Assembly: GCA_945871455.1 (NCBI GenBank) | Contig: CAMBXJ010000329.1 | Coordinates: forward strand, 1-5,316 | Direction of reading: 5' to 3' | Origin: Asaia bogorensis | GTDB lineage: Bacteria; Pseudomonadota; Alphaproteobacteria; Acetobacterales; Acetobacteraceae | DNA: 5,316 nt | Shown here: one piece after another, positions 1 to 5,112 of the stretch | How the letters are laid out: each line of letters starts with the position of its first letter | Position numbering within the stretch: the stretch's first letter is position 1 | Translations under genes and position numbers: made by a program | The notes under the pieces: model-generated | The model's database searches: none | What the model was told of the DNA's origin: nothing | Seen by the model: only the letters and a program-made list of their open reading frames with translations

Positions 1-951
1 GGCCCCACCATCGCGCCGGACGTGGCGCATCTGACCATCTTCCAGCGTTCGGCGCATTGGGCGGTCAGCAATCCGAACTATCATGCCGCGGTCAGCGCCG
101 GAAAAATGGCGGCGCTGAAGCATATCCCGTTCTATGCGAAGTGGTATCGGTTCCAGTTGCTGTGGGCCTCGGCGGATGGGTTGCATGCATCCCTGCACGC
201 CGATCCGGCCTGGCCGACCCCGGACCAGTCGCTGAACGCGGCGAACCAGAAATTCCGCGACGATCTGATCGCCTATATCAAGACCCAGATCGGCGACGAT
301 CCGGACCTGCTGGCCAAGGTGGTGCCGCCCTACCCGCCCTATGGCAAGCGGATGCTGCGCGACAACCATTGGTACAAAACCCTGACCCAGCCGAATGTGG
401 ACCTGGTCAACACGCCGATCGAGCGAATTACCGCGCATGGCGTGGTGACACGCGACGGGACGGAATATCCGGCGGATATCCTGGTGCTGGCCACCGGGTT
501 CCAGGCTCAGCGGATGCTGGCGCCGATGGATATCGTCGGGCGTGACGGCCAGACGATCCGCGACCTGTGGGGCGATGACGATCCGCGCGCCTATCTGGGG
601 ATAACGGTGCCGAACTTCCCGAATATGTTCATGCTGTATGGTCCGGGGACCAACCTGGCGCATGGCGGCAGCGCGATCTTCCACACCGAATGCCAGGTTC
701 GCTACATCATGCAGTGCCTGCGGGAGATGATCGAGACTCGCTCGTCCTGGATGGAATGCCGGCGGGAACCGCATGACGCGTTTAATTCCCTGCTGGATGC
801 GACCCATGAGAAGATGGTGTGGGCCCATGGCGGCGTCGGCAACTGGTACAAGAACAAACACGGGCGGGTGGTCACGAACTCCCCGTTCCGGCTGGTCGAT
901 TATCGCGGCATGACCGAGACCCTGGACCGCAACGATTACGTGATGGGGTGA
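1..951 (+). CDS. Baeyer-Villiger flavin monooxygenase, HAPMO-like, C-terminal part (5' end outside window)
   Basis: A FAD- and NADPH-dependent monooxygenase that would insert oxygen next to a ketone carbonyl, giving an ester or lactone; a soluble cytoplasmic enzyme. The reading frame is open from base 1, and the first residues (GPTIAPDVAHLTIFQR) match the region just after the NADPH-binding Rossmann motif of class B monooxygenases, so the true start lies upstream. The 316 visible residues hold the conserved block PPYPPYGKRML (about 109-119), the ATGF flavoprotein motif (164-167), DDPRAYLGI, and GPGTNLAHGG (214-223). The last of these is typical of the 4-hydroxyacetophenone monooxygenase group rather than cyclohexanone monooxygenases. 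Family members run about 500-640 residues, so roughly half to two thirds is present. The FAD GxGxxG and the FxGxxxHxxxW fingerprint would lie outside the window and cannot be checked. Family assignment is firm; substrate is unknown. It is convergent with the next gene. Confidence 0.93.
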   Translation, partial: GPTIAPDVAHLTIFQRSAHWAVSNPNYHAAVSAGKMAALKHIPFYAKWYRFQLLWASADGLHASLHADPAWPTPDQSLNAANQKFRDDLIAYIKTQIGDDPDLLAKVVPPYPPYGKRMLRDNHWYKTLTQPNVDLVNTPIERITAHGVVTRDGTEYPADILVLATGFQAQRMLAPMDIVGRDGQTIRDLWGDDDPRAYLGITVPNFPNMFMLYGPGTNLAHGGSAIFHTECQVRYIMQCLREMIETRSSWMECRREPHDAFNSLLDATHEKMVWAHGGVGNWYKNKHGRVVTNSPFRLVDYRGMTETLDRNDYVMG

Positions 952-962
952 AGCTTGGCGAC

Positions 963-987
963 GGTGGGATTGGGCCGTCATCCCATC
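963..987. terminator. Small hairpin just after the monooxygenase stop
   Basis: TGGGAT (965-970) and ATCCCA (980-985) are perfect complements around a 9-base loop. The stem extends to 963-970/980-987 with one G-U pair. It lies 12 bases after the stop codon at 949-951, in a gap between convergent genes, but no T-run follows. A transcript-end structure is an inference. Confidence 0.3.
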
Positions 988-1009
988 GGCCGCGGCCGTT
1001 TTGCCGGAA

Positions 1010-1031
1010 GGCGGGTTTCAGCGGACCCGCC
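1010..1031. terminator. Hairpin in convergent gap, possible bidirectional terminator
   Basis: GGCGGGT (1010-1016) pairs perfectly with ACCCGCC (1025-1031) around an 8-base loop. It sits between two converging genes, where a shared terminator is expected. No T-run follows on the plus strand, and on the minus strand the bases after the stem are only mixed (TTCCGGC), so intrinsic termination is uncertain. Confidence 0.4.
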
Positions 1032-1067
1032 ATCGCAAACTCCGTCTGTCCGGGCAGGCGGTCGGTG

Positions 1068-1493
1068 TCAGCGTATCTCGACCCGCAACTGATACCCGCC
1101 GCCGCCGCGGGTCGTGCCGACGACGATAAGATAGGTGCCCTTGGCCGGCAGGGTCCCGGACCAGGTCGCCGTGTCCTCGCCCGGGGCCGCACCGCGCAAG
1201 GCGGCGCCCGCCATGTCGTAAATTCCGTCCCGGTCCCGCGTGATCTTCCAGCCCGGCTGGTAGATCTGGAACACGATGTTGTTGTCCGGGCCGGGTCTCT
1301 GGGTCACGGACAGTGTCTGGCCGGCGCCGGCGCCGATGGTGAAACAGGCGACTTCGCCGCGGGGAATCCCCCCGGTCAACTCGGACGAGGAAGCGCCGGG
1401 CGCGAATCGGACAGCGACCGGGCGATCGCACCCCGCCAGCGCGGGCTGGGCCATTGCCAAACCGGCGAACAGGCCAAGCGTGGCAAGGCCCAT
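1068..1493 (-). CDS. Small exported protein, possible lipoprotein, PPC-like beta-sandwich
   Basis: A 141-residue protein of unknown role that should act outside the cytoplasm. Residues 1-20 form a hydrophobic signal peptide ending PALAGC. This can be read as a signal peptidase I site (A18-x-A20) or as a lipobox (L19-A20-G21-C22); with Asp at +2 a lipoprotein might stay in the inner membrane by the E. coli rule. A second cysteine, C50, could instead pair with C22. The mature part is Gly/Thr-rich with alternating beta-type stretches (GAGAGQTLSVTQ, NNIVFQIYQPG, ATWSGTLPAKGTYLIVVGTT, YQLRVEI). This pattern resembles pre-peptidase C-terminal (PPC) type domains seen in secreted proteins. The start is uncertain. 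ATG at 1493 gives the cleanest signal peptide but has no clear ribosome binding site and no positive charge in the n-region. A GTG at 1568 or a TTG near 1514 in the same frame would add up to 25 residues. Confidence 0.7.
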   Translation of the reverse strand: MGLATLGLFAGLAMAQPALAGCDRPVAVRFAPGASSSELTGGIPRGEVACFTIGAGAGQTLSVTQRPGPDNNIVFQIYQPGWKITRDRDGIYDMAGAALRGAAPGEDTATWSGTLPAKGTYLIVVGTTRGGGGYQLRVEIR

Positions 1494-1665
1494 CGGATGG
1501 TGGGAAACAAGCAAGACCGATGCATTTTCCTGCTGACGGAGGCAGTCACCACGCCCGCCCCAGCCCACGGAACTGGTCCCGGCGCCAGATGTTCGGCGAC
1601 GAAAACAGCGCCTTCGTGGTCCCGAACGTCCGGAGGCGCGAAGCCTCCGAACGTTCGGATGCAGA
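1494..1665. other. Gap between exported protein and binding protein
   Basis: 172 bases without a gene I can support. It holds the strong hairpin at 1622-1658, plus the uncertain 5' extension and any promoter of the exported-protein gene. I saw no convincing -35/-10 pair for that gene. Confidence 0.5.
1622..1658. terminator. Strong hairpin 8 bp after binding-protein stop
   Basis: CCGAACGT (1622-1629) pairs with ACGTTCGG (1651-1658) and CGGAGGC (1631-1637) pairs with GCCTCCG (1643-1649). This makes a 16-bp stem with a single C-A mismatch (1630/1650) and a 5-base loop; on the minus strand the loop reads TTCGC. It begins 7 bases beyond the minus-strand stop codon at 1666-1668, the normal place for a terminator of that gene. 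No T-run follows, so it may act as an RNA 3'-end stabiliser or a REP-like element instead. Confidence 0.6.
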
Positions 1666-2394
1666 CTACGCCGGCGGCGCGACCGACAGACGGCCGACCA
1701 CGCCGTGCTTTTCGATCAGCTTCGCGACCAGGCCGGACGCCTTGGCCTCCTCGACAAAGGCCTTGATGAACGCCGACCCGGCCGTATTGGTCCGGAGCGT
1801 GCCGATCGCCTGCTGCACCGCGGTGAACTGCCCGTCGAGCAGTTTCGCCCCAGGCACCGTCTTCACATCGGTGATCAGGCCCGGGCGCAACCCGGCCATC
1901 GCATCCAGCTTGTCGTTGACGAACATCGCCAGCGTCTCCGGCCCGCCATTGGCGCGCACCAGGGTCGCGTTCTTGATGTTGCGCTCCAGCCACAGGTCAT
2001 AGGCGCTGCGAGCCGCCACCGCGATGCGGATGCCGGGCTTGTCCACCTGATCGATCGCGGTTAACGGCGAACCGGCGGGAACCATATAGGTCGCCTCGAT
2101 TTCCACATAGGCGGCGGTGAAGTCGATTTTCGCCGCACGCGCGGGTTCGGCGCCAACCAGGCCGATATCCCAGACATCCGTCCCGGCGGCATCCGCCAGA
2201 TCGCCCGGCTTGGCGAAGGGGACGAATTTGACCGGCACGCCCAGGCGTTCGGCGATCGCACGCGCCATGTCGGGCGAGCATCCGTCGGGGTCGCCGGATG
2301 GCGTGCGGCCGGTCACCAGCAGGAAATTGCCCATATTGATCGCCGCGCGCAGGACGCCGTGCGGGGCGAGTTCGGATACGACTTGTTGGGACAT
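1666..2394 (-). CDS. Family-3 (amino-acid type) solute-binding protein without signal peptide
   Basis: A 242-residue protein of the SBP_bac_3 fold, which normally captures polar amino acids or similar solutes for an ABC importer. Recognisable parts are the first strand GVLRAAINMGN (13-23), GCSPDMARAIAERLGVPVKFV (split here as GCSPDMARAIAERLG then VPVKFV, 38-58), WDIGLVGAEPARAAKIDFT (75-93) and the hinge/second lobe PGIRIAVAARSAYDLWL (120-136). The start is forced: the only start codon is ATG at 2394, and an in-frame TAA lies at 2416-2418. The protein therefore has no export signal, unlike normal periplasmic binding proteins. Signal-less members of this family are known in proteobacteria; they may be cytoplasmic sensors, or enzymes of the related cyclohexadienyl dehydratase type. 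No permease or ATPase gene is adjacent. The ribosome binding site is weak. The fold assignment is firm; ligand and role are unknown. Confidence 0.88.
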   Translation of the reverse strand: MSQQVVSELAPHGVLRAAINMGNFLLVTGRTPSGDPDGCSPDMARAIAERLGVPVKFVPFAKPGDLADAAGTDVWDIGLVGAEPARAAKIDFTAAYVEIEATYMVPAGSPLTAIDQVDKPGIRIAVAARSAYDLWLERNIKNATLVRANGGPETLAMFVNDKLDAMAGLRPGLITDVKTVPGAKLLDGQFTAVQQAIGTLRTNTAGSAFIKAFVEEAKASGLVAKLIEKHGVVGRLSVAPPA

Positions 2395-2426
2395 GAGATG
2401 AGGTCCGGGGGTTGTTTAAGCGCCGG

Positions 2427-2455
2427 ATGGTACGGGGCCGGAAGCAAACCGGCAA
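2427..2455 (-). promoter_or_regulatory. Weak candidate promoter of the binding-protein gene
   Basis: On the minus strand TTGCCG (2455-2450) and TACCAT (2432-2427) are separated by 17 bases, ending 32 bases before the ATG at 2394. Each hexamer matches the sigma-70 consensus only partly, so this is a suggestion. Confidence 0.2.
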
Positions 2456-2479
2456 GCCGGCGACCACCCAGTGTGGCAA

Positions 2480-2521
2480 GCTCGTGATCTGTCCGGCTTT
2501 CGTAGCTCGTGAAGTGTCCGG
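2480..2521 (+). repeat. Pair of 17-bp direct repeats at the IS left end
   Basis: GCTCGTGATCTGTCCGG (2480-2496) and GCTCGTGAAGTGTCCGG (2505-2521) match at 15 of 17 positions with a 25-bp period. They lie 31 bases upstream of the transposase start. Repeated sites inside an insertion-sequence end often bind transposase; that role is inferred here. Confidence 0.65.
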
Positions 2522-2530
2522 TCGTATGGA

Positions 2531-2546
2531 CCTCCTGGAATGGAGG
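2531..2546 (+). promoter_or_regulatory. Hairpin that would hide the transposase ribosome binding site
   Basis: CCTCC (2531-2535) is a perfect complement of GGAGG (2542-2546) with a 6-base loop. GGAGG is a full Shine-Dalgarno sequence placed 5 bases before the transposase ATG at 2552. Pairing would block ribosome entry, a common way for insertion sequences to limit transposase synthesis. Regulation is inferred from geometry only. Confidence 0.45.
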
Positions 2547-2551
2547 ATTTC

Positions 2552-2735
2552 ATGGACCGGGCACGGATTCACGAAGGGGGACGCCGGATGCGTTTCACGG
2601 ATGTTCTCGGCCGCTCGGAGCGGTCGGAGATGAGCCAGATGGAGGCGGCTGAATTTGCTTGGGATCAGCGAACCCACGTTCCGCCGCTGGCGCGACCGCC
2701 ATCGCGATAGCGGCCTGGAAGGTTTGGCGGCATGA
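2552..2735 (+). pseudogene. ISNCY-like transposase, 5' fragment with +1 frameshift
   Basis: The N-terminal helix-turn-helix part of a DDE-type transposase. Frame 1 from ATG 2552 gives MDRARIHEGGRRMRFTDVLG followed by RSERSEMSQMEAAE. One extra T in the run 2654-2656 then shifts the frame. In the next frame the homology resumes at 2655 as LLGISEPTFRRWRDRHRDSG and then LEGLAA before TGA at 2733-2735. The repaired peptide (about 60 residues) matches the start of ISNCY-family transposases, which normally run 400 residues or more and continue ...GLxDRRLG. About 85% of the gene is therefore missing. A strong ribosome binding site (GGAGG, 2542-2546) fits the chosen start. The frameshift and truncation are directly visible; the family name rests on recall of the conserved N-terminus. 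The fragment is tail to tail with the hydratase gene. Confidence 0.78.
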
Positions 2736-2804
2736 GCCTGACCAGGGTCGCTGCGCGGTTTTCGCATCTTTCGAAAATGAGGGGATTGTTGCGGCGCGCC
2801 ACAC

Positions 2805-3665
2805 CTACTCGAAAAACACGGTCACGGTGGGGTCGCCCGGTAAGCCGAGATACTTGATCGTGATAGCAGTTCCCGCCTGAGTCGGCGCCGGCGGGATGAA
2901 GCCACCCAGGCTGAGCAGATCGCCTGTCTTCAATGCGATGCCATCTTTCTTGAGCGCTTGCGCAAGCCACATGGCGGCATTTACGGGATTGCCCATGAGA
3001 ACGTTGCCTTTCACCCGCCCCAACTCCTTGCCGGCACCATCCTCTGTCATGACAACCGTCATATCGGCAAGCGAATCGAGGAACGCTTGTGTCCGCTGTA
3101 CCTTGATACGGGACCCGATCGCGCCGGCCCGAAAGGCGATATTGGTAGAGATCAGGGCATTGCCCAGCGGATTTCCTTCGAGTGAAAGATCAGGCAGTTC
3201 CATGAATGGCGCGACTTCGGAGATGTAATTGAGAGCCTCGAGCGGGCTCTTGGCATCGGCGAGGGCGGGGTCCCCCACGATCGCCACGAAATCGGCCTCG
3301 TACAGCGGCCGGGCGCCGAATTTCGCCGCCATCCTGGCCCCACTTTGAACCATCGACTTGCCGAACATCACGCCGTAGGCGGGCGCGGGCACCTGGAAGC
3401 GTTTCTGCAGGGCTTCGTTGGTAAACCCAGCCTTGTAGCCGACCACCTGGCCGAGCACGGGCGCAAGCGAACGCACAAGCTTGCCGCGGGCGCACTCGGC
3501 ATCGGCCAGGGAAAGATCGGCGCCGAACCCCCCGCTCGGCCGGGCGGCAACGAAATCACTTACATAGGCATCGATCGCCACCTGATCAGGGCATGCAGCC
3601 ATGGACGGCCCAACGCAGGCAATCAGGATACCAAGGGCGGCACCGAACGGGATTTTATTGTTCAT
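2805..3665 (-). CDS. Exported 2-keto-4-pentenoate hydratase-family protein
   Basis: A 286-residue member of the fumarylacetoacetate-hydrolase superfamily, hydratase branch (MhpD/TesE/HpaH type). These enzymes add water to 2-hydroxy-dienoates from aromatic meta-cleavage, using a divalent metal. Visible family motifs are VGYKAGFTNEALQKRF (75-90; compare IGxKVGLTSxAVQ), E123-x-D125 in LYEADFVAIV and E156 in PFMELPD as the likely metal ligands, GNPVNAAMWLA (225-235) and LGGFIPPAPTQAG (253-265). Residues 1-23 are a signal peptide: Asn/Lys n-region, hydrophobic AALGILIACVG, and SMA before ACPDQ. LIAC (14-17) could also be read as a lipobox. The start at ATG 3665 has a strong GGAGGA at 3670-3675. 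An in-frame ATG at 3701 is possible but spoils the signal peptide. Canonical family members are cytoplasmic, about 260-270 residues, so export is the odd point. Likely downstream partner of the flavin monooxygenase. The reaction is not proven. Confidence 0.88.
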   Translation of the reverse strand: MNNKIPFGAALGILIACVGPSMAACPDQVAIDAYVSDFVAARPSGGFGADLSLADAECARGKLVRSLAPVLGQVVGYKAGFTNEALQKRFQVPAPAYGVMFGKSMVQSGARMAAKFGARPLYEADFVAIVGDPALADAKSPLEALNYISEVAPFMELPDLSLEGNPLGNALISTNIAFRAGAIGSRIKVQRTQAFLDSLADMTVVMTEDGAGKELGRVKGNVLMGNPVNAAMWLAQALKKDGIALKTGDLLSLGGFIPPAPTQAGTAITIKYLGLPGDPTVTVFFE

Positions 3666-3669
3666 GGTT

Positions 3670-3675
3670 TCCTCC
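3670..3675 (-). promoter_or_regulatory. Ribosome binding site that decides the hydratase start
   Basis: GGAGGA on the minus strand, 4 bases before ATG at 3665. It is the strongest Shine-Dalgarno match near this gene and supports the start that yields a clean signal peptide over the ATG at 3701, whose own AAGGG (in gaagggcacATG) is plausible but weaker. Confidence 0.75.
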
Positions 3676-3710
3676 GTTATTATTTGACTGACGTTTCCCA
3701 TGTGCCCTTC

Positions 3711-3821
3711 CCATCCGGGCAGCTTGGCCTGGATTACCCAGACGGCCCGCCCGTTCGGCCATGGCGCGGCGAGCGTATCGACGATCCGGCGGTTCTTGCA
3801 ATAGGTACAATGCCCGGATGG
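3711..3821 (-). repeat. 11-bp inverted repeat enclosing repeat copy A in the hydratase leader
   Basis: CCATCCGGGCA (3711-3721) is the exact reverse complement of TGCCCGGATGG (3811-3821), with 89 bases between. In a minus-strand transcript this would close a large stem-loop, and the 3' arm would end 45 bases before the hydratase ATG. The right arm sits inside the 30-bp block that repeat copy B lacks. Role unknown. Confidence 0.45.
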
Positions 3822-3849
3822 CGCGGGTGCCCACGACCAGCGACATGGG
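3737..3849 (-). repeat. Leader repeat, copy A (upstream of hydratase)
   Basis: Positions 3737-3809 align without gaps to 5234-5306, about 86% identical, with 27 bases identical in a row (3776-3802). A 12-base perfect match (3838-3849 with 5305-5316) then follows after a 30-bp block present only here (3808-3837). This copy lies between the monooxygenase stop (3868) and the hydratase start (3665), in the same orientation to its downstream gene as copy B. Read on the minus strand in the hydratase frame it is open and includes HCTYCKNRRIVDTLAAPW. Origin and role are unknown. Confidence 0.7.
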
Positions 3850-3867
3850 CGCCTATGCCGCCTACGA

Positions 3868-5112
3868 TCATGTCTCGGCCGCAATCTTTCCCGCGAGAAA
3901 GGCGGCATCCTCGTCCGCTCCCCAGAAGAAGGCCGAGCGGAATTTTCGCTGGTACTGGAGGCCGAGGAAATAGAACCCGGCAACTGCCGTCACGCCTTCT
4001 CGATGTTGCGCCGCGCCGCGTTCGTCCTTCACCGGCAATTCCACCCAGCCGAGATCGAACCGGTAGCCGGTGGACCAGATCACCGTGCGGATGTCTTCGG
4101 CGGCAAGATCCAGCGCGGGCGGCGTGGGGCCAAGTGGCGGTGGCGCGGTCAAAGGCTCCGGCGGCTGGGCGGTATCCAGCAAGCCGTTCCGCGCGAGATA
4201 GTTCTCGACGATCGCCTTGAAGTCCTCCAGACCCTGATCCGCGCCGGCAAGGATCGCGTCGAGATCCTGGCTGAACTGCAAGGTTTGGCCATTGGCTTGT
4301 TGCAGGCGCCCCACGATCGTGACGCCACGTTGTGCCAACCAGCGGATGTCGACGTTGTCGCCCCCGCGATAGCCGGACAGCAGGACCGTTGGCCGGCCGC
4401 GCGGCATATCGGCGCTGGGCATATCGGCGGCTCCCGTCTCCTCCAGCCAATGGCCGAAATCCTTGCCCCGGTAGCGCCGCGGCAGTCGGCGATGACGCCC
4501 CACCGATAGGAAAACCCGGCGGCCGCAATCGTGGAGATCCTCGGCAATCTGGTAGCCGGAGCTGCCCGCGCCCACGACAAGCACGGCGCCAGGGGGCAAC
4601 TGCGCGTGGTTTGTATAGCGGTTGGCGGTCAATTGCATGATGGCGGGTGGAATATCCTTGCTGATCGGAGGGATATTCGGCGCCTGGTAGGGCCCCGTGG
4701 CGCAGATGATGTTCCTGGTGCCGATCGTGTGGCCGTCGAGGTCGACCAACAGCCTCGCCGCCTCTCTCCGCTCACTGTCTGGGTTCGAACGCACGCGCCG
4801 TACCGCCACGCCACAGCGCACCCGTGTGGTGATCCGCTGGGCGTAGCGTTCAAGCGTTCTGACGACTTGGTCACGATGCACGAAACTGTCCGGAGCATCC
4901 CCATCATAGGGAAAGCCAGGAAGGCGCATGAGGGAGGCGGGGAACTGGAAATGCAGATTGTCCCATCGCTCACTGCGCCAACGTTCGCCGACTCGCCCGC
5001 GCTCCAAGACCACATGTGGGACGCCGTTGCGGCTGAGATGATAGCTGGCAACCAATCCGGCCTGGCCAGCGCCGATGACCACAGTGTCAATATGCTCTGT
5101 CGGGGCCGTCAA
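3868..5112 (-). CDS. CzcO-like flavin-containing monooxygenase
   Basis: A 414-residue cytoplasmic flavoprotein of the class B monooxygenase/COG2072 type, using FAD and NAD(P)H to oxygenate an unknown small substrate. Motifs: FAD Rossmann VVIGAGQAGLVASY (GxGxxG at 14-19), ERGRVGERWRSERWD (37-51), CATG (137-140), second NAD(P)H Rossmann VVGAGSSGYQIAED (GxGxxG at 181-186), VFLSVGRHRRLPRRYRG (200-216) and STGYRFD (347-353). Many relatives read HSxxY before the second Rossmann (QLHSSDYxNP); here it is QLTANRY (160-166), so the usual histidine is Thr. A Pro-rich stretch (about 316-333) is probably a flexible loop. I chose TTG at 5112: AGGAG (5121-5125) lies 8 bases upstream, and the protein then begins MTAPTEHIDTVVIG, normal for the family. 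ATG at 5163 has no ribosome binding site. TTGA overlap with an upstream frame suggests coupling. Substrate unknown. Confidence 0.9.
   Translation of the reverse strand: MTAPTEHIDTVVIGAGQAGLVASYHLSRNGVPHVVLERGRVGERWRSERWDNLHFQFPASLMRLPGFPYDGDAPDSFVHRDQVVRTLERYAQRITTRVRCGVAVRRVRSNPDSERREAARLLVDLDGHTIGTRNIICATGPYQAPNIPPISKDIPPAIMQLTANRYTNHAQLPPGAVLVVGAGSSGYQIAEDLHDCGRRVFLSVGRHRRLPRRYRGKDFGHWLEETGAADMPSADMPRGRPTVLLSGYRGGDNVDIRWLAQRGVTIVGRLQQANGQTLQFSQDLDAILAGADQGLEDFKAIVENYLARNGLLDTAQPPEPLTAPPPLGPTPPALDLAAEDIRTVIWSTGYRFDLGWVELPVKDERGAAQHREGVTAVAGFYFLGLQYQRKFRSAFFWGADEDAAFLAGKIAAET

Larger units (their letters stand above)
2395..2804. mobile_element. Remnant of an ISNCY-type insertion sequence (left end) and flanks
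   Basis: This 410-base gap holds no intact gene. From left to right it contains the upstream region of the binding protein, a pair of direct repeats (2480-2521) that look like an insertion-sequence end, a hairpin over a ribosome binding site (2531-2546), and a broken transposase start (2552-2735). After that come about 70 bases (2736-2804) I cannot assign. The rest of the transposase and the matching right end are absent, so the element is dead; its exact boundaries are not visible. Confidence 0.6.

Noticed and set aside
22..24. GTG as the start of the Baeyer-Villiger monooxygenase
   Set aside because: The seven codons before it are open and match family sequence (GPTIAPD), so the gene simply enters from outside the window.
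819..1766. Plus-strand open frame of 315 codons across the gene end and the exported protein
   Set aside because: Arg/Pro/Gly-rich low-information peptide that overlaps three better features; a shadow frame.
1376..1993. Minus-strand open frame of 205 codons overlapping the binding protein
   Set aside because: An alternative frame of the binding-protein gene, with no domain and a shadow-type composition.
2759..2777. TTTTCG...CGAAAA hairpin downstream of the hydratase stop as a terminator
   Set aside because: Only 6 weak base pairs around a 7-base loop and no following T-run on the minus strand; too weak to call.
3737..3849. Copy A as a classical MITE with terminal inverted repeats
   Set aside because: Its ends share only CCCA/TGGG, no target-site duplication is visible, and copy B is cut by the window edge, so the ends cannot be compared.
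3666..3983. N-terminal extension of the hydratase to an ATG at 3983
   Set aside because: It would overlap the end of the monooxygenase gene and bury the signal peptide inside the protein; the strong ribosome binding site marks 3665.
3345..4220. Long plus-strand open frame (291 codons) opposite hydratase and monooxygenase
   Set aside because: It is antisense to two well-supported genes, has no recognisable domain, and GC-rich codon bias opens such frames by chance.
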